Notes under the pieces: generated by a model
Seen by the model: the letters and a program-made list of their open reading frames with translations, nothing else
What the model was told of the DNA's origin: nothing
The model's database searches: none
Assembly: GCF_030499535.1 (NCBI RefSeq)
Contig: NZ_JASTLB010000001.1
Span: 3,596,001-3,660,000 of the forward strand
Reading direction: 5' to 3'
Source of the DNA: Streptomyces sp. TG1A-8
Lineage (GTDB): Bacteria; Actinomycetota; Actinomycetes; Streptomycetales; Streptomycetaceae
DNA length: 64,000 nucleotides
Part shown: positions 1-8,706 of the stretch, in pieces
How positions within the stretch are numbered: the first letter of the stretch is position 1
Layout: the number at the start of each line of letters is the position of its first letter
Program-made: the position numbers and the translations under genes

Positions 1-873
1 CAGGTGGTGGAAGCAGCGCTCGGTGATCCGGGCCGCGATCTCGCCGCCCGGCCCGCCGAACCCGGTCGACTCGTGCACGACGACCGCCCGTCCGGTGCGC
101 CGTACGGACGCGCAGACCGTCTCGTCGTCGAAGGGCACCAGGGAGCGCAGGTCGACCACCTCCAGGTCCCAGCCCTCCGCCCGGGCGGCCTCGGCGGCCT
201 CCAGGCAGACCGGCACGGAGGGGCCGTAGGTGACGAGCGTGGCGCTGCGGCCCGCGCGCCGGACCACGGCCCGCCCGATGGGCTCCACGTCCACGGGGTG
301 CTCGGGGTTCCAGGAGTCCTTCGACCAGTACAGCCGCTTGGGCTCCAGGAAGACCACCGGGTCGTCGGAGGCGATGGCCCGGCGCAGCAGTCCGTAGGCG
401 TCGGCGACGGTCGCGGGCGTGACCACGTGCAGGCCCGGGGTCGCCATGTAGTAGGCCTCGGAGGAGTCGCTGTGGTGCTCGACGCCGCCGATGCCGCCGC
501 CGTAGGGCACGCGGACGGTGATCGGCAGGGGCATCCTCCCGCGCGTGCGGTTGCGCATCCGGGAGACGTGGCTGACCAGTTGCTCGAACGCCGGGTAGGC
601 GAACGCGTCGAACTGCATCTCCACCACCGGGCGCAGGCCGTACATGGCCATGCCGACGGCGGTGCCGAGGATGCCGGCCTCGGCGAGCGGGGTGTCGGTG
701 CAGCGGTCCTCGCCGAACTCCTTGGCGAGGCCGTCGGTGACGCGGAAGACACCGCCGAGGGTGCCGACGTCCTCACCCATGACGTGCACGGCGGGGTCGG
801 CGGCCATCGCGTCGCGCAACGCGCGCGTGAGGGCCTGGGCCATGGTGGCGGGCTTGACGGCGACGGTGGTCAT
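1..873 (-). CDS. bkdB: 2-oxo acid dehydrogenase E1 component, beta subunit (partial at 3' end)
   Basis: Beta subunit of the thiamine-diphosphate E1 enzyme that decarboxylates branched-chain 2-oxo acids or pyruvate, working with the alpha subunit encoded just upstream. Translated from the ATG at 873, 291 codons are visible before the window edge. The N-terminus carries the family signature MGEDVG, then G.L.GVFRVTDGL and the TPLAEAGILG segment; further on come PYGGGIGGVEHHSDSSEA and FLEPKRLYW. The start overlaps the alpha-subunit stop by 4 bp (ATGA), so the two are translationally coupled. An E2 gene probably follows outside the window. The bkd rather than pdh assignment rests on the Streptomyces gene order and the divergent Lrp gene, so the substrate is inferred. 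Confidence 0.88.
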   Translation of the reverse strand, partial: MTTVAVKPATMAQALTRALRDAMAADPAVHVMGEDVGTLGGVFRVTDGLAKEFGEDRCTDTPLAEAGILGTAVGMAMYGLRPVVEMQFDAFAYPAFEQLVSHVSRMRNRTRGRMPLPITVRVPYGGGIGGVEHHSDSSEAYYMATPGLHVVTPATVADAYGLLRRAIASDDPVVFLEPKRLYWSKDSWNPEHPVDVEPIGRAVVRRAGRSATLVTYGPSVPVCLEAAEAARAEGWDLEVVDLRSLVPFDDETVCASVRRTGRAVVVHESTGFGGPGGEIAARITERCFHHL

Positions 874-2033
874 CGGTCGTCGCCTTCCCGGTGGGCGGGG
901 CCGTCCGCGTCCTCGTGCTCGGCCTCCAGTTCGGCGCGCAGCAGGGCGCGCTGTTCGCGCAGTTGCGCGGTGGGCTCGGCGTAGACGTGGTCGAAGAGGG
1001 CCATGGGGTCGGTTCCGGGGTCCTGGTTCATGCGCTCGCGCAGGTCGGCGGCCATCGCCTCGGCGTCCTGCCGGGCGGCCTCGACGCCGGCCTCGTCGAG
1101 CAGGCCGCGCGCGGTCAGCTCGCGCTCCAGCAGCTGGACGGGGTCGTGGGCGCGCCAGGCCGCGACCTCGGCGTCGCCGCGGTAGCGGGTGGCGTCGTCG
1201 GCGTTGGTGTGGGCGTCGATGCGGTACGTCACCGCCTCCACCAGCGTCGGCCCGCCGCCCGCGCGCGCGTGGCGCACCGCGTCGCCGAGCACCTGGTGCA
1301 CGGCGACGGCGTCGTTGCCGTCGACCAGCCGGCCCGGCATGCCGTAGCCGACGGCCTTGTGGGCCAGGGAGGGCGCGGCGGTCTGCTTGTCCAGCGGGAC
1401 GGAGATGGCGAAGCCGTTGTTCTGCACCAGGAAGACGACCGGCGCCCGCCAGACGGCGGCGAAGTTCATCGCCTCGTGGAAGTCGCCCTCGCTGGTGCCG
1501 CCGTCGCCGACCATGGCGAGCGCGACCACGTCGTCGCCCTTGAGGCGGGCGGCGTGCGCGAGGCCGACGGCGTGCGGGAGCTGGGTGGCCAGCGGGGTGC
1601 TCAGCGGGGCCACGCGGTGGGCGCGGGGGTCGTAGCCGTTGTGCCAGTCGCCGCGCAGCAGGGTGAGGGCCTCGACGGGGTCCACGCCCCGGGCGACGAC
1701 GGCGAGGGTGTCGCGGTAGCTGGGGAAGAGCCAGTCGCGCTCCTCCAGGACCAGCGCGGCGGCGACCTCGCAGGCCTCCTGGCCGGTGCTGGAGGGGTAG
1801 ACGGCGAGACGGCCCTGCTTGGTGAGGGCGGTGGCCTGGACGTTGTAGCGGCGGCCGCGCACCAGGTGGCCGTAGAGCCGGCGCAGCAGGTCCGGGTCGG
1901 TCCCGGCGGCCGCCCCGGTGCCGAGGACGCGGTGGGGCTCGGCGTCGGGCAGCAGCGGCGCGGGGTCCATACGGGGCTGCCAGGCGGGCGGCGGCGACGG
2001 CCGGTACGCGCCCCGCTGCTCCAGAACCGTCAT
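870..2033 (-). CDS. bkdA: 2-oxo acid dehydrogenase E1 component, alpha subunit
   Basis: Alpha subunit of the heterotetrameric E1 enzyme; it holds most of the thiamine-diphosphate site. The 387-aa product has the ThDP motif GDGGTSEGDFHEAMNFA near residues 173-190, ending in the usual NN (FLVQNNGFAIS). The phosphorylation-loop-like region RYRGDAEVAAWRAHDPV lies near residue 285. The length is normal for bacterial E1 alpha. The stop overlaps the start of the beta gene (ATGA at 870-873). The start ATG at 2033 faces the Lrp gene across a 175-bp divergent promoter region containing a palindromic operator candidate (2094-2107). It oxidises branched-chain keto acids for energy and for fatty-acid starter units if it is a true bkd enzyme. 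Confidence 0.88.
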   Translation of the reverse strand: MTVLEQRGAYRPSPPPAWQPRMDPAPLLPDAEPHRVLGTGAAAGTDPDLLRRLYGHLVRGRRYNVQATALTKQGRLAVYPSSTGQEACEVAAALVLEERDWLFPSYRDTLAVVARGVDPVEALTLLRGDWHNGYDPRAHRVAPLSTPLATQLPHAVGLAHAARLKGDDVVALAMVGDGGTSEGDFHEAMNFAAVWRAPVVFLVQNNGFAISVPLDKQTAAPSLAHKAVGYGMPGRLVDGNDAVAVHQVLGDAVRHARAGGGPTLVEAVTYRIDAHTNADDATRYRGDAEVAAWRAHDPVQLLERELTARGLLDEAGVEAARQDAEAMAADLRERMNQDPGTDPMALFDHVYAEPTAQLREQRALLRAELEAEHEDADGPAHREGDDR

Positions 2034-2093
2034 GACGGCACCTCCTCGTGGGAGCGGCTACGGGAGGCGCGTCGGCTGTGACCCGCCTCACCT

Positions 2094-2107
2094 ACCGATT
2101 GTTCGGT
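2094..2107. promoter_or_regulatory. palindromic operator candidate, PaaR-type
   Basis: The 14-bp sequence ACCGATTGTTCGGT is an inverted repeat with ACCGA/TCGGT arms between the divergent bkdA and Lrp genes. It nearly repeats the ACCGATCGTTCGGT found between paaH and paaN (4878-4891). This suggests the TetR protein encoded at 2723-3310 may also act here. Confidence 0.5.
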
Positions 2108-2208
2108 CGTCGGCACAGTTTGGCTACGGGGCCCGTCAGGCTGTGGACAAACGGTTCTCCACAGCCTGCAATGAACGCAGAGCGTCCACGGCGGTGAGGC
2201 GGGGGGAC

Positions 2209-2706
2209 ATGGGGCCTGAACAAATGGCCGGAGGAGCGGACGACCGGGCCGTGCCGCCGCCGCGTCCGCTGGACGGCGTCGACCAGGACATCCTGGTGAT
2301 CCTCCAGGCGGACGGGCGCGCCTCGATACGGTCCGTCGCCGAACGCGTCCACGTCTCCCGCGCCAACGCCTACGCCCGGATCAACCGCCTGGTCGAGGAC
2401 GGGGTGATCCGGGGTTTCGGCGCGCGCGTCGATCACGAGCGGGCCGGGCACGGCACGTCGGCCTACATCACCCTCAAGATCGTCCAGAACACCTGGCGCA
2501 CGGTCCGCGAGCAGCTCAGGAAGTTGCCCGGGGCCGCCCACATCGCCCTCGTGGGCGGTGACTTCGACGTCCTGCTGCTGGTGCACACCCCCGACAACAG
2601 GACGCTGCGCGAGGTGGTGCTGACCCGGCTCCAGGCGATCCCCGAGGTGCTGAGCACGCGCACGCTGCTGGTGTTCGAGGAGGAGGACGTGGAGCCGCAG
2701 GCCTGA
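2209..2706 (+). CDS. bkdR: Lrp/AsnC family transcriptional regulator
   Basis: 165-aa feast/famine regulator. The N-terminal winged HTH (LDGVDQDILVILQADGRASIRSVAERVHVSRANAYARINRL, residues ~22-62) is followed by a RAM-type effector-binding domain (AYITLKIV...HIALVGGDFDVLLLV). I chose the ATG at 2209 because it follows a purine-rich GGCGGGGGG stretch and leaves a normal N-terminus; longer readings extend into the divergent promoter. Its divergent position next to E1 alpha matches the Lrp-type regulator of Streptomyces bkd operons, so control of bkdAB in response to branched-chain amino acids is likely. The gene symbol rests on position only. Confidence 0.82.
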   Translation: MGPEQMAGGADDRAVPPPRPLDGVDQDILVILQADGRASIRSVAERVHVSRANAYARINRLVEDGVIRGFGARVDHERAGHGTSAYITLKIVQNTWRTVREQLRKLPGAAHIALVGGDFDVLLLVHTPDNRTLREVVLTRLQAIPEVLSTRTLLVFEEEDVEPQA

Positions 2707-2722
2707 CGGCGCCGGAGCGGGC

Positions 2723-3310
2723 TCAGCCGCGCCGCAGGCCCGAGAAGACGAGCTGGACGACCGCGTCGGCCACCTCCCGGCCGCTCGCCCCGCGCACGTC
2801 CGGCCGGTACCACTCCACGATGGAGTTGATCATGCCGAACACCAGCCGGGTCGCCAGCCGCACCTCCACGTCGTCGCGTATGTCCCCGTCGGCCGCCGCC
2901 GCCTTCAGCAGCGCGGCCACCTCGTGGTCGAAGTCGCGGCGCCGCTCCAGCGCCCAGCGCTCGGTGGCGGTGTTGCCGCGCACGCGCAGCAGCAGCGTCA
3001 CGTAGGGCAGCTCGGCGGTGAGGACCTCCACCATGCGCCGCACCACGTGCTCCAGCCGTTCGGCGGGCCGCCCCGCACGCGCCCGCTCCTCCTCCAGGAT
3101 GGCGAACAGGCCGTCCAGCGCACGGCTGACGGCCCGGCGCAGCAGCTCCTCCTTGCCGCTGACGTGGTGGTAGATGGACGACTTGGAGATGCCGGCCGCC
3201 TTGGACAGGTGCTCCATGGAGGTGCCGTCGTAGCCGCGCTCGATGAAGACCTGGACGGCGACGGAGAGCAGCGACTCGGGGGTGTACGTGTCTCGCCTGG
3301 CGCTGGTCAC
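2723..3310 (-). CDS. TetR/AcrR family regulator, probable PaaR-like repressor
   Basis: 195-aa TetR protein with an N-terminal HTH (TPESLLSVAVQVFIERGYDGTSMEHLSKAAGISKSSIYHHVSGKEELL) and a TetR_C-like effector domain. It starts at GTG 3310, which overlaps the stop of the upstream dehydrogenase gene (GTGA, 3307-3310), so the regulator is made from the catabolic transcript. Repression of the paaH/paaN divergent promoter through the operator at 4878-4891 is inferred from proximity and from the resemblance of that site to the ACCGNNCGNNCGGT core that I recall for TetR-type PaaR in Corynebacterium. The inducer would then be phenylacetyl-CoA. Confidence 0.85.
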   Translation of the reverse strand: MTSARRDTYTPESLLSVAVQVFIERGYDGTSMEHLSKAAGISKSSIYHHVSGKEELLRRAVSRALDGLFAILEEERARAGRPAERLEHVVRRMVEVLTAELPYVTLLLRVRGNTATERWALERRRDFDHEVAALLKAAAADGDIRDDVEVRLATRLVFGMINSIVEWYRPDVRGASGREVADAVVQLVFSGLRRG

Positions 3311-4821
3311 GAGGAGCTCTCCCGCTTGTCCGTGGCGTACGCGTGGCGGTAGAGCGCGAGAGACGGCGCGTACCGGCCGGAGGGGTCGCGCAGGTGCAGG
3401 TCGTCCAGGAGCTCGTAGGCGAAGCCGCGGCCGAGCCTGCGGTCCCACTCGAAGGGGCCGAGCGGGTAGTTGACGCCCAGTCGCATCGCGGTGTCGACGT
3501 CCTCCTCGGTGGCCACGCCCTTGGCGACGGCGTCGTGCGCGAGGTCGATGATCCGGGCGACGGTACGGGCGACGATCATGCCGGGGACGTCGCCGATGAC
3601 GCTGACCTCCTTGCCGAGCGCCTGGAAGAGGCCGATCGCCTCGGCGAGGGTCCGCGGGGCGGTGTCCTGGGAGGCGGACAGGGCGATCCGGGTGGCCCGG
3701 CGGTAGTCGAGGGCGAGGTCGAAGTAGACGACGTCGCGGAACTCCGCGGAGGTCTGGCCGTCGGCCAGGACGAGCTGGCCGCCGCTCGGCAGCACCAGCC
3801 GGGTGCCCTGGTCCTCGTCCTCCTCCCGGAGCGGGATGCCCGCCTCGCGGATCATCGCGAGCAGCTCGGCGGCCGGCCCGAGACCGCCCTCGGCGACGAC
3901 GTGGGCGGGCGGCCGCTCCTGCTCGGCGGTGTGCGGCTCGGGGCGCTCGGCGCCCTCGGCGTGGTCGTACCAGCCGTGCCCGGACTTGCGGCCGAGGCGC
4001 CCGGACTCGACCAGGCGCCGCTGGGCCAGGGAGGGCGTGAAGCGGACGTCCTGGAAGAAGGACTGCCACACCGAGTGGGTGACGGACTCGTTGACGTCCT
4101 GGCCGATGAGGTCGGTCAGTTCGAACGCGCCCATCCGGAAGCCGCCCGACTCGCGCAGGACCGCGTCGATGGTGGCCGGGTCGGCGGCCTGGGCCTCGTG
4201 GACGGCGAAGGCTTCGGCGTAGAAGGGCCGGGCGATGCGGTTGACGATGAAGCCGGGGGTGTCCGCGCAGGCCACCGGGGTCTTGCCCCAGGCACGGGCG
4301 GTCTCGTACGCGCGCGTGGCCGACGTGACGTCGGTGGCGAACCCGGAGACGACCTCGACCAGCGGCAGCAGGGGGGCCGGGTTGAAGAAGTGCAGGCCCA
4401 CGAAGCGCCCCGGGTGGCGCAGGGCGCCGCCGATGGCCGTCACCGACAGGGACGAGGTGTTGGTGGCGAGCAGGCAGTCCTCGGCGACGACCCCCTCCAG
4501 CTCGCCGAAGAGCTGCCGCTTGACGTCCAGCCGCTCCACGACGGCCTCGACGACGAGCGCGCAGTCCGCCAGCTCCGCGAGTCCCGCGGCGGGCCGGAGC
4601 CGGGCGCGGGCCGCGTCCCGGTCGGCGGCGGTGAGCCGGTCCTTGGCCACGAGCCGGTCGAGACGGGCGCAGATCGCCTCCACCGCGTCCCGGGCGCGCC
4701 CGGGAACCGCGTCGTGGAGCCGCACGGGGTGGCCGGCGACCAGCGCGACCTGGGCGATGCCCTGGCCCATGGTGCCGGTGCCGACGACGGCCACGGGGCC
4801 GCTGGGGTCGAGTGCTGTCAT
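3307..4821 (-). CDS. paaH: 3-hydroxyacyl-CoA dehydrogenase (phenylacetate pathway PaaH/PaaC type)
   Basis: 504-aa NAD-dependent dehydrogenase. The Rossmann motif VAVVGTGTMGQGIAQVALVAG is at residues ~10-30, and EAVVERLDVKRQLFGELE, TNTSSLSVT and the catalytic FVGLHFFNPAP region follow. There are two 3HCDH C-terminal domains (about 190-285 and 405-490), the duplicated arrangement of PaaH/PaaC, which are longer than the ~285-aa butyryl type. It oxidises 3-hydroxyadipyl-CoA to 3-oxoadipyl-CoA in aerobic phenylacetate degradation. It is divergent from paaN with a shared operator and is co-transcribed with the overlapping TetR gene. Confidence 0.85.
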   Translation of the reverse strand: MTALDPSGPVAVVGTGTMGQGIAQVALVAGHPVRLHDAVPGRARDAVEAICARLDRLVAKDRLTAADRDAARARLRPAAGLAELADCALVVEAVVERLDVKRQLFGELEGVVAEDCLLATNTSSLSVTAIGGALRHPGRFVGLHFFNPAPLLPLVEVVSGFATDVTSATRAYETARAWGKTPVACADTPGFIVNRIARPFYAEAFAVHEAQAADPATIDAVLRESGGFRMGAFELTDLIGQDVNESVTHSVWQSFFQDVRFTPSLAQRRLVESGRLGRKSGHGWYDHAEGAERPEPHTAEQERPPAHVVAEGGLGPAAELLAMIREAGIPLREEDEDQGTRLVLPSGGQLVLADGQTSAEFRDVVYFDLALDYRRATRIALSASQDTAPRTLAEAIGLFQALGKEVSVIGDVPGMIVARTVARIIDLAHDAVAKGVATEEDVDTAMRLGVNYPLGPFEWDRRLGRGFAYELLDDLHLRDPSGRYAPSLALYRHAYATDKRESSS

Positions 4822-4877
4822 GAGCGCGATCCTCCCGCACGGGGTTGTCCACGGATGCGGTGGACCCCCTTGTACCG

Positions 4878-4891
4878 ACCGATCGTTCGGT
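4878..4891. promoter_or_regulatory. PaaR-type TetR operator between paaH and paaN
   Basis: ACCGATCGTTCGGT fits ACCG-NN-CG-NN-CGGT exactly and is embedded in a longer imperfect palindrome (4874-4891). It lies in the 160-bp gap between the divergent paaH and paaN starts, where it could repress both. Confidence 0.6.
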
Positions 4892-4981
4892 TACTCTAGC
4901 TCTGACCGCCCGATCCCGCTGCCTTCATTGCCAGGTCAATGAACCCGACGGGGAGTTCACCAGACGAGGAGTTGGTCCCGC

Positions 4982-6673
4982 ATGGCCGCCGAACTGACCG
5001 CCCACGAGCTGATCGCCGAGCACCGGCCCACTCTCGACCAGGCCCTGGAAGCGATCCGCACGCGCGCCTACTGGTCCCCGCACCCCGAGCACCCCAAGGC
5101 CTACGGGGAGCACGGCAGCCTCGACGCGGCGGCGGGCAGGGCCGCGTTCGACGCCCTGCTCGGCACCCGCGTGGACCTCGGCCAGCCCGGTACGGACGAC
5201 TGGGTGGGCGGCGAGGTCTCGCCGTACGGCGTCGAGCTGGGCGTCACCTACCCGCACGCGGACCTGGACGTGCTGCTGCCCGCGATGGGGGCCGGACAGC
5301 GCGCGTGGCGCGACGCGGGCCCGGAGGTCCGCGCGGTGGTCTGCCTGGAGATCCTCAAGCGGATCAGCGACCGGACCCACGAGTTCGCGCACGCGGTCAT
5401 GCACACCAGCGGCCAGGCCTTCATGATGGCGTTCCAGGCGGGCGGCCCGCACGCCCAGGACCGCGGCCTGGAGGCGGTGGCGTACGCCTACGCGGAGCAG
5501 GTCCGCACGCCCGGCACGGCGGAGTGGACCAAGCCGCAGGGCAAGCGCGACCCGCTCGTGCTGGACAAGCGCTTCACCCCGGTGCCGCGCGGCATCGGCC
5601 TGGTCATCGGCTGCAACACCTTCCCGACGTGGAACGGCTACCCGGGTCTGTTCGCCTCGCTGGCCACCGGCAACGCGGTCCTGGTCAAGCCGCACCCGCG
5701 CGCGGTGCTGCCGCTCGCGCTCACCGTGCGGGTCGCCCGGGACGTGCTCGCCGAGGCCGGTTTCGACGCCAACCTGGTCGCGCTGGCCGCCGAGCGCCCG
5801 GGCGAGGGCATCGCTAAGACCCTCGCCACCCGCCCCGAGATCCGGATCATCGACTACACCGGCTCCACGTCCTTCGGTGACTGGCTGGAGGCCAACGCCC
5901 GCCAGGCGCAGGTCTACACGGAGAAGGCCGGCGTCAACACGGTGATCGTGGAGTCCACCGGCGACTACCGCGGCATGCTGGCCAACCTGGCCTTCTCGCT
6001 GTCCCTGTACAGCGGCCAGATGTGCACCACCCCGCAGAACCTGCTCATCCCGCGCGCCGGCATCCGCACCGACCAGGGCGCCAAGACCTTCGACGAGGTG
6101 ACCGCCGACCTCGCCCGCGCGGTCGACGGCCTGCTCGGTGACGACGCCCGGGCGAACGCGCTGCTGGGTGCCATCGTCAACCCGGACGTGAAGGCCCGCC
6201 TGGAGGCGGCCGCCGGTCTCGGCGAGGTCGCCCTCGCCTCCCGGGAGGTGGCCAACCCCGAGTTCCCGGACGCGGTCGTGCGCACGCCGGTCATCGTCAA
6301 GCTCGACGGTGCCAAGCCGGACGACGAGGCCGCCTGCATGAGCGAGTGCTTCGGCCCCGTCTCCTTCGCCGTCGCGGTCGACTCGGTGACCGACGCGGTG
6401 GAGCTGCTGCGGCGCACGGTCCGCGAGAAGGGCGCGATGACGGTCGGCGCGTACACCACCGACGACGAGGTCGAGCGGGCGATCGAGGAGGTCTGCCTGG
6501 ACGAGGCCGCCCAGCTGTCGCTCAACCTGACCGGCGGGGTGTACGTGAACCAGACCGCCGCCTTCTCCGACTTCCACGGCTCGGGCGGCAACCCGGCGGC
6601 GAACGCGGCCCTGTGCGACGCCGCGTTCGTGGCCAACCGCTTCCGCGTGGTGGAGGTCCGCCGCGAGGCGTAG
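4982..6673 (+). CDS. paaN: phenylacetic acid degradation protein PaaN (aldehyde dehydrogenase superfamily)
   Basis: 563-aa member of the PaaN branch of the aldehyde dehydrogenases. It has a long PaaN-type N-terminus (TRAYWSPHPEHPKAYGE), a Rossmann-type cofactor region (VLVKPHPRAVLPLAL), the TGSTSFGDWL segment and the catalytic cysteine in SLYSGQMCTTPQN (~residue 348). It lacks the PaaZ hydratase extension. In the pathway it handles the ring-opened aldehyde intermediate. It starts at ATG 4982 after GAGGAG. It is divergent from paaH and presumably induced together with it. Product identity is strong; the exact reaction of stand-alone PaaN enzymes is less certain. Confidence 0.87.
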   Translation: MAAELTAHELIAEHRPTLDQALEAIRTRAYWSPHPEHPKAYGEHGSLDAAAGRAAFDALLGTRVDLGQPGTDDWVGGEVSPYGVELGVTYPHADLDVLLPAMGAGQRAWRDAGPEVRAVVCLEILKRISDRTHEFAHAVMHTSGQAFMMAFQAGGPHAQDRGLEAVAYAYAEQVRTPGTAEWTKPQGKRDPLVLDKRFTPVPRGIGLVIGCNTFPTWNGYPGLFASLATGNAVLVKPHPRAVLPLALTVRVARDVLAEAGFDANLVALAAERPGEGIAKTLATRPEIRIIDYTGSTSFGDWLEANARQAQVYTEKAGVNTVIVESTGDYRGMLANLAFSLSLYSGQMCTTPQNLLIPRAGIRTDQGAKTFDEVTADLARAVDGLLGDDARANALLGAIVNPDVKARLEAAAGLGEVALASREVANPEFPDAVVRTPVIVKLDGAKPDDEAACMSECFGPVSFAVAVDSVTDAVELLRRTVREKGAMTVGAYTTDDEVERAIEEVCLDEAAQLSLNLTGGVYVNQTAAFSDFHGSGGNPAANAALCDAAFVANRFRVVEVRREA

Positions 6674-6706
6674 GCCCGGCGCCCGGCCCGCGGGCACCGG
6701 CCCGGC

Positions 6707-7456
6707 TCAGGAGGGTGCGCCCCCGGTGGCGCTCCAGTGGTACAGCGTCATGGCCACGCTGGTGGCCAGGTTGTAGCTGGAGACCTGTGGGCGCATCGGC
6801 AGCGCCAGCAGGTGGTCCGCGCGTGCGCGCAGTTCCGCCGACAGGCCGCTGCGCTCCGAGCCGAACGCCAGCACGGCGTCGTCGGGCAGCTTGGCGCCCC
6901 GGATGTCGTCGCCCTCCGGGTCGAGGGCGAACAGCGGCCCGGCCGGCAGTTCCTCCACGCCGAGCCGCTCCACGGCGGTCGCGAAGTGCAGTCCCGCCCC
7001 GCCGCGCACCACCGTGGGGTGCCAGGGGTCGAGCGTGCCCGTGGTGATCACCCCGGTCGCCCCGAAACCGGCGGCCAGCCGGATCACGGCGCCCGCGTTG
7101 CCGAGGTTGCGCGGGTTGTCGAGGACCACGACGGGCGCGGTGCGGGGCAGCCGGGCCAGCGCCCGCAGCCGGGCCTCCCGGGGGGGCCGTATGGCCAGGG
7201 CGGCCACCCCGGTCGGATGGGGGCGCGGCACCAGGGAGGCGTACGTCGCCTCGGGCACCTCGGTCAGCAGCGCGTCCAGGGTGTCCCTGACGTCCGCGGC
7301 CAGTTCCCCGGCCAGGGCGAGCGCCGCCCGCCGGTCGGTGGTGACCGCCACCGGCACCTCGGCGCCGAAGCGCAGGGCGTGCTTGAGGGCGTGGAAGCCG
7401 TCGAGCAGCACCAGGGCGTCCGCCGACTCGCGCCAGCGGGTCACGGGAGCGGTCAT
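6707..7456 (-). CDS. TrmH/SpoU family RNA 2'-O-methyltransferase
   Basis: 249-aa trefoil-knot (SPOUT) methyltransferase with the three family motifs: NPRNLGNAGAVIRLA (motif 1, ~residue 131), FGSERSGLS (motif 2) and MRPQVSSYNLATSVAMTLY (motif 3, near the C-terminus). It transfers a methyl group from S-adenosylmethionine to a ribose in tRNA or rRNA; the exact target cannot be told from sequence. The start ATG at 7456 overlaps the stop of the upstream HTTM gene (ATGA, 7453-7456). It is the last gene of an overlapping three-gene leftward run and converges with paaN. Confidence 0.87.
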   Translation of the reverse strand: MTAPVTRWRESADALVLLDGFHALKHALRFGAEVPVAVTTDRRAALALAGELAADVRDTLDALLTEVPEATYASLVPRPHPTGVAALAIRPPREARLRALARLPRTAPVVVLDNPRNLGNAGAVIRLAAGFGATGVITTGTLDPWHPTVVRGGAGLHFATAVERLGVEELPAGPLFALDPEGDDIRGAKLPDDAVLAFGSERSGLSAELRARADHLLALPMRPQVSSYNLATSVAMTLYHWSATGGAPS

Positions 7457-8706
7457 GCCGTGAACCCTACGCGGCCCGGCGCGCTCTCCTCCGGGGAGCG
7501 CGGCGTCGGCAGCGTACGGTCCTGCCCGCCCCCGGGCCCGCGGCGCACCAGCCGTCCCCGCGCGCGTGCCGTCCAGCCGCCCAGCCGCCGCAGGAAGGAC
7601 GTGGGCAGGAAGACCGCGTCCGCCGCGATCATGGCCAGCGAGAAGAACGGCAGGCCGAGGACCACCGCGATGACGGCGTGCTCGGTCATCATCAGCACCA
7701 GCAGCACGTTCTTGACCCGGCGGTTGAACAGCGTGAACGGGAAGGCGACCTGCACCATGACCGTGCCGTAGGTCACCACCATCATGATCGTGCCGCTGGC
7801 GGACATCAGGTCGGCGAGCGCCGGCCAGGGCGAGAAGTAGTCCAGGTGGAGCGGGTAGTAGACGGCGGTGCCGTCCTGCCAGCGCGAACCCTGGATCTTG
7901 TACCAGCCGGCCGTGGCGTAGATCAGGCAGGCCTCCCCCATGATCACGAGCAGGGCGCCGTTGTGCACGGCGTTCGCGATCACGTCCAGCAGGATCCGGG
8001 GCTCGTCCGACTTCGCCCAGCGTCCCACCGCCCACCACAGGCCGAGTACCGCCCACACCGTCCACAGCAGGAGGGGCACCACCGAACCGGTGTCGAACCG
8101 GCCCGCCAGTGACACGGCCAGCAGGGCCGCCCCGGACACCAGCCACAGCACCACGCCGGCCGGGTCGGCCGCGGCCCGGTCCCCCCGCGCCCGCGCCGCC
8201 GCGTTCCCCGACGCCCGCCGGGCGTCGAGCGACCACACCTGGCCGCACCGGGTGAACACCAGGTAGAAGGACATCAGGTGCAGGACGTTGTCGCCGCCGT
8301 CGCCCATGAACACGCTGCGGTTCTGCAGCGACAGCACGCCCACCATGAACAGCACGGAGGCCGTCCGGGTGCGCCAGCCCAGCAGCAGCGCCACGGCGGC
8401 GAGGACCGCCAGCACGTAGAAGCACTCGAACCAGGCCTGTCCGCGGAACCACAGCAGGGCCGTGAACGCGTGGTTGTCCGAGATCAGCCGCTGTGCGAGG
8501 GACCAGTCCCAGGGGCCGTCGGGGCCGTACAGCTCCTGGCGGTGGGGGAACTCGCGCAGCAGGAACAGCAGCCAGGTCGCGGCGAAGCCGATGCGGATCA
8601 CCGCGCTCTGGTACCGGCCGAGCGCCGACCCGGTGACCCGGGCGACGCCGTGCCGGAGCGTCGTCGGGGAGGAGGGGTTCGCGGACTGGTTCACGGGACG
8701 GTTCAC
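7453..8706 (-). CDS. HTTM domain membrane protein (vitamin K-dependent carboxylase-like)
   Basis: 417-aa multi-pass membrane protein. Hydrophobic segments include FECFYVLAVLAAVALLLGW, VLWLVSGAALLAVSL and VVPLLLWTVWAVLGLWW. The HTTM hallmarks QNRSVFMGDGGDNVLHL and AGWYKIQGSRWQDGTAVYY are present. HTTM proteins resemble the membrane part of gamma-glutamyl carboxylase; their bacterial role is not settled. GTG 8706 is the chosen start because it overlaps the preceding stop by 4 bp (GTGA); an in-frame reading to 8745 exists. The conserved pairing with the DUF5819-like gene suggests a two-protein membrane system. Confidence 0.8.
   Translation of the reverse strand: MNRPVNQSANPSSPTTLRHGVARVTGSALGRYQSAVIRIGFAATWLLFLLREFPHRQELYGPDGPWDWSLAQRLISDNHAFTALLWFRGQAWFECFYVLAVLAAVALLLGWRTRTASVLFMVGVLSLQNRSVFMGDGGDNVLHLMSFYLVFTRCGQVWSLDARRASGNAAARARGDRAAADPAGVVLWLVSGAALLAVSLAGRFDTGSVVPLLLWTVWAVLGLWWAVGRWAKSDEPRILLDVIANAVHNGALLVIMGEACLIYATAGWYKIQGSRWQDGTAVYYPLHLDYFSPWPALADLMSASGTIMMVVTYGTVMVQVAFPFTLFNRRVKNVLLVLMMTEHAVIAVVLGLPFFSLAMIAADAVFLPTSFLRRLGGWTARARGRLVRRGPGGGQDRTLPTPRSPEESAPGRVGFTA

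Noticed and set aside
4..2081. Long rightward frames across the E1 genes
   Set aside because: They are antisense shadows of two well-recognised genes, common in very GC-rich DNA.
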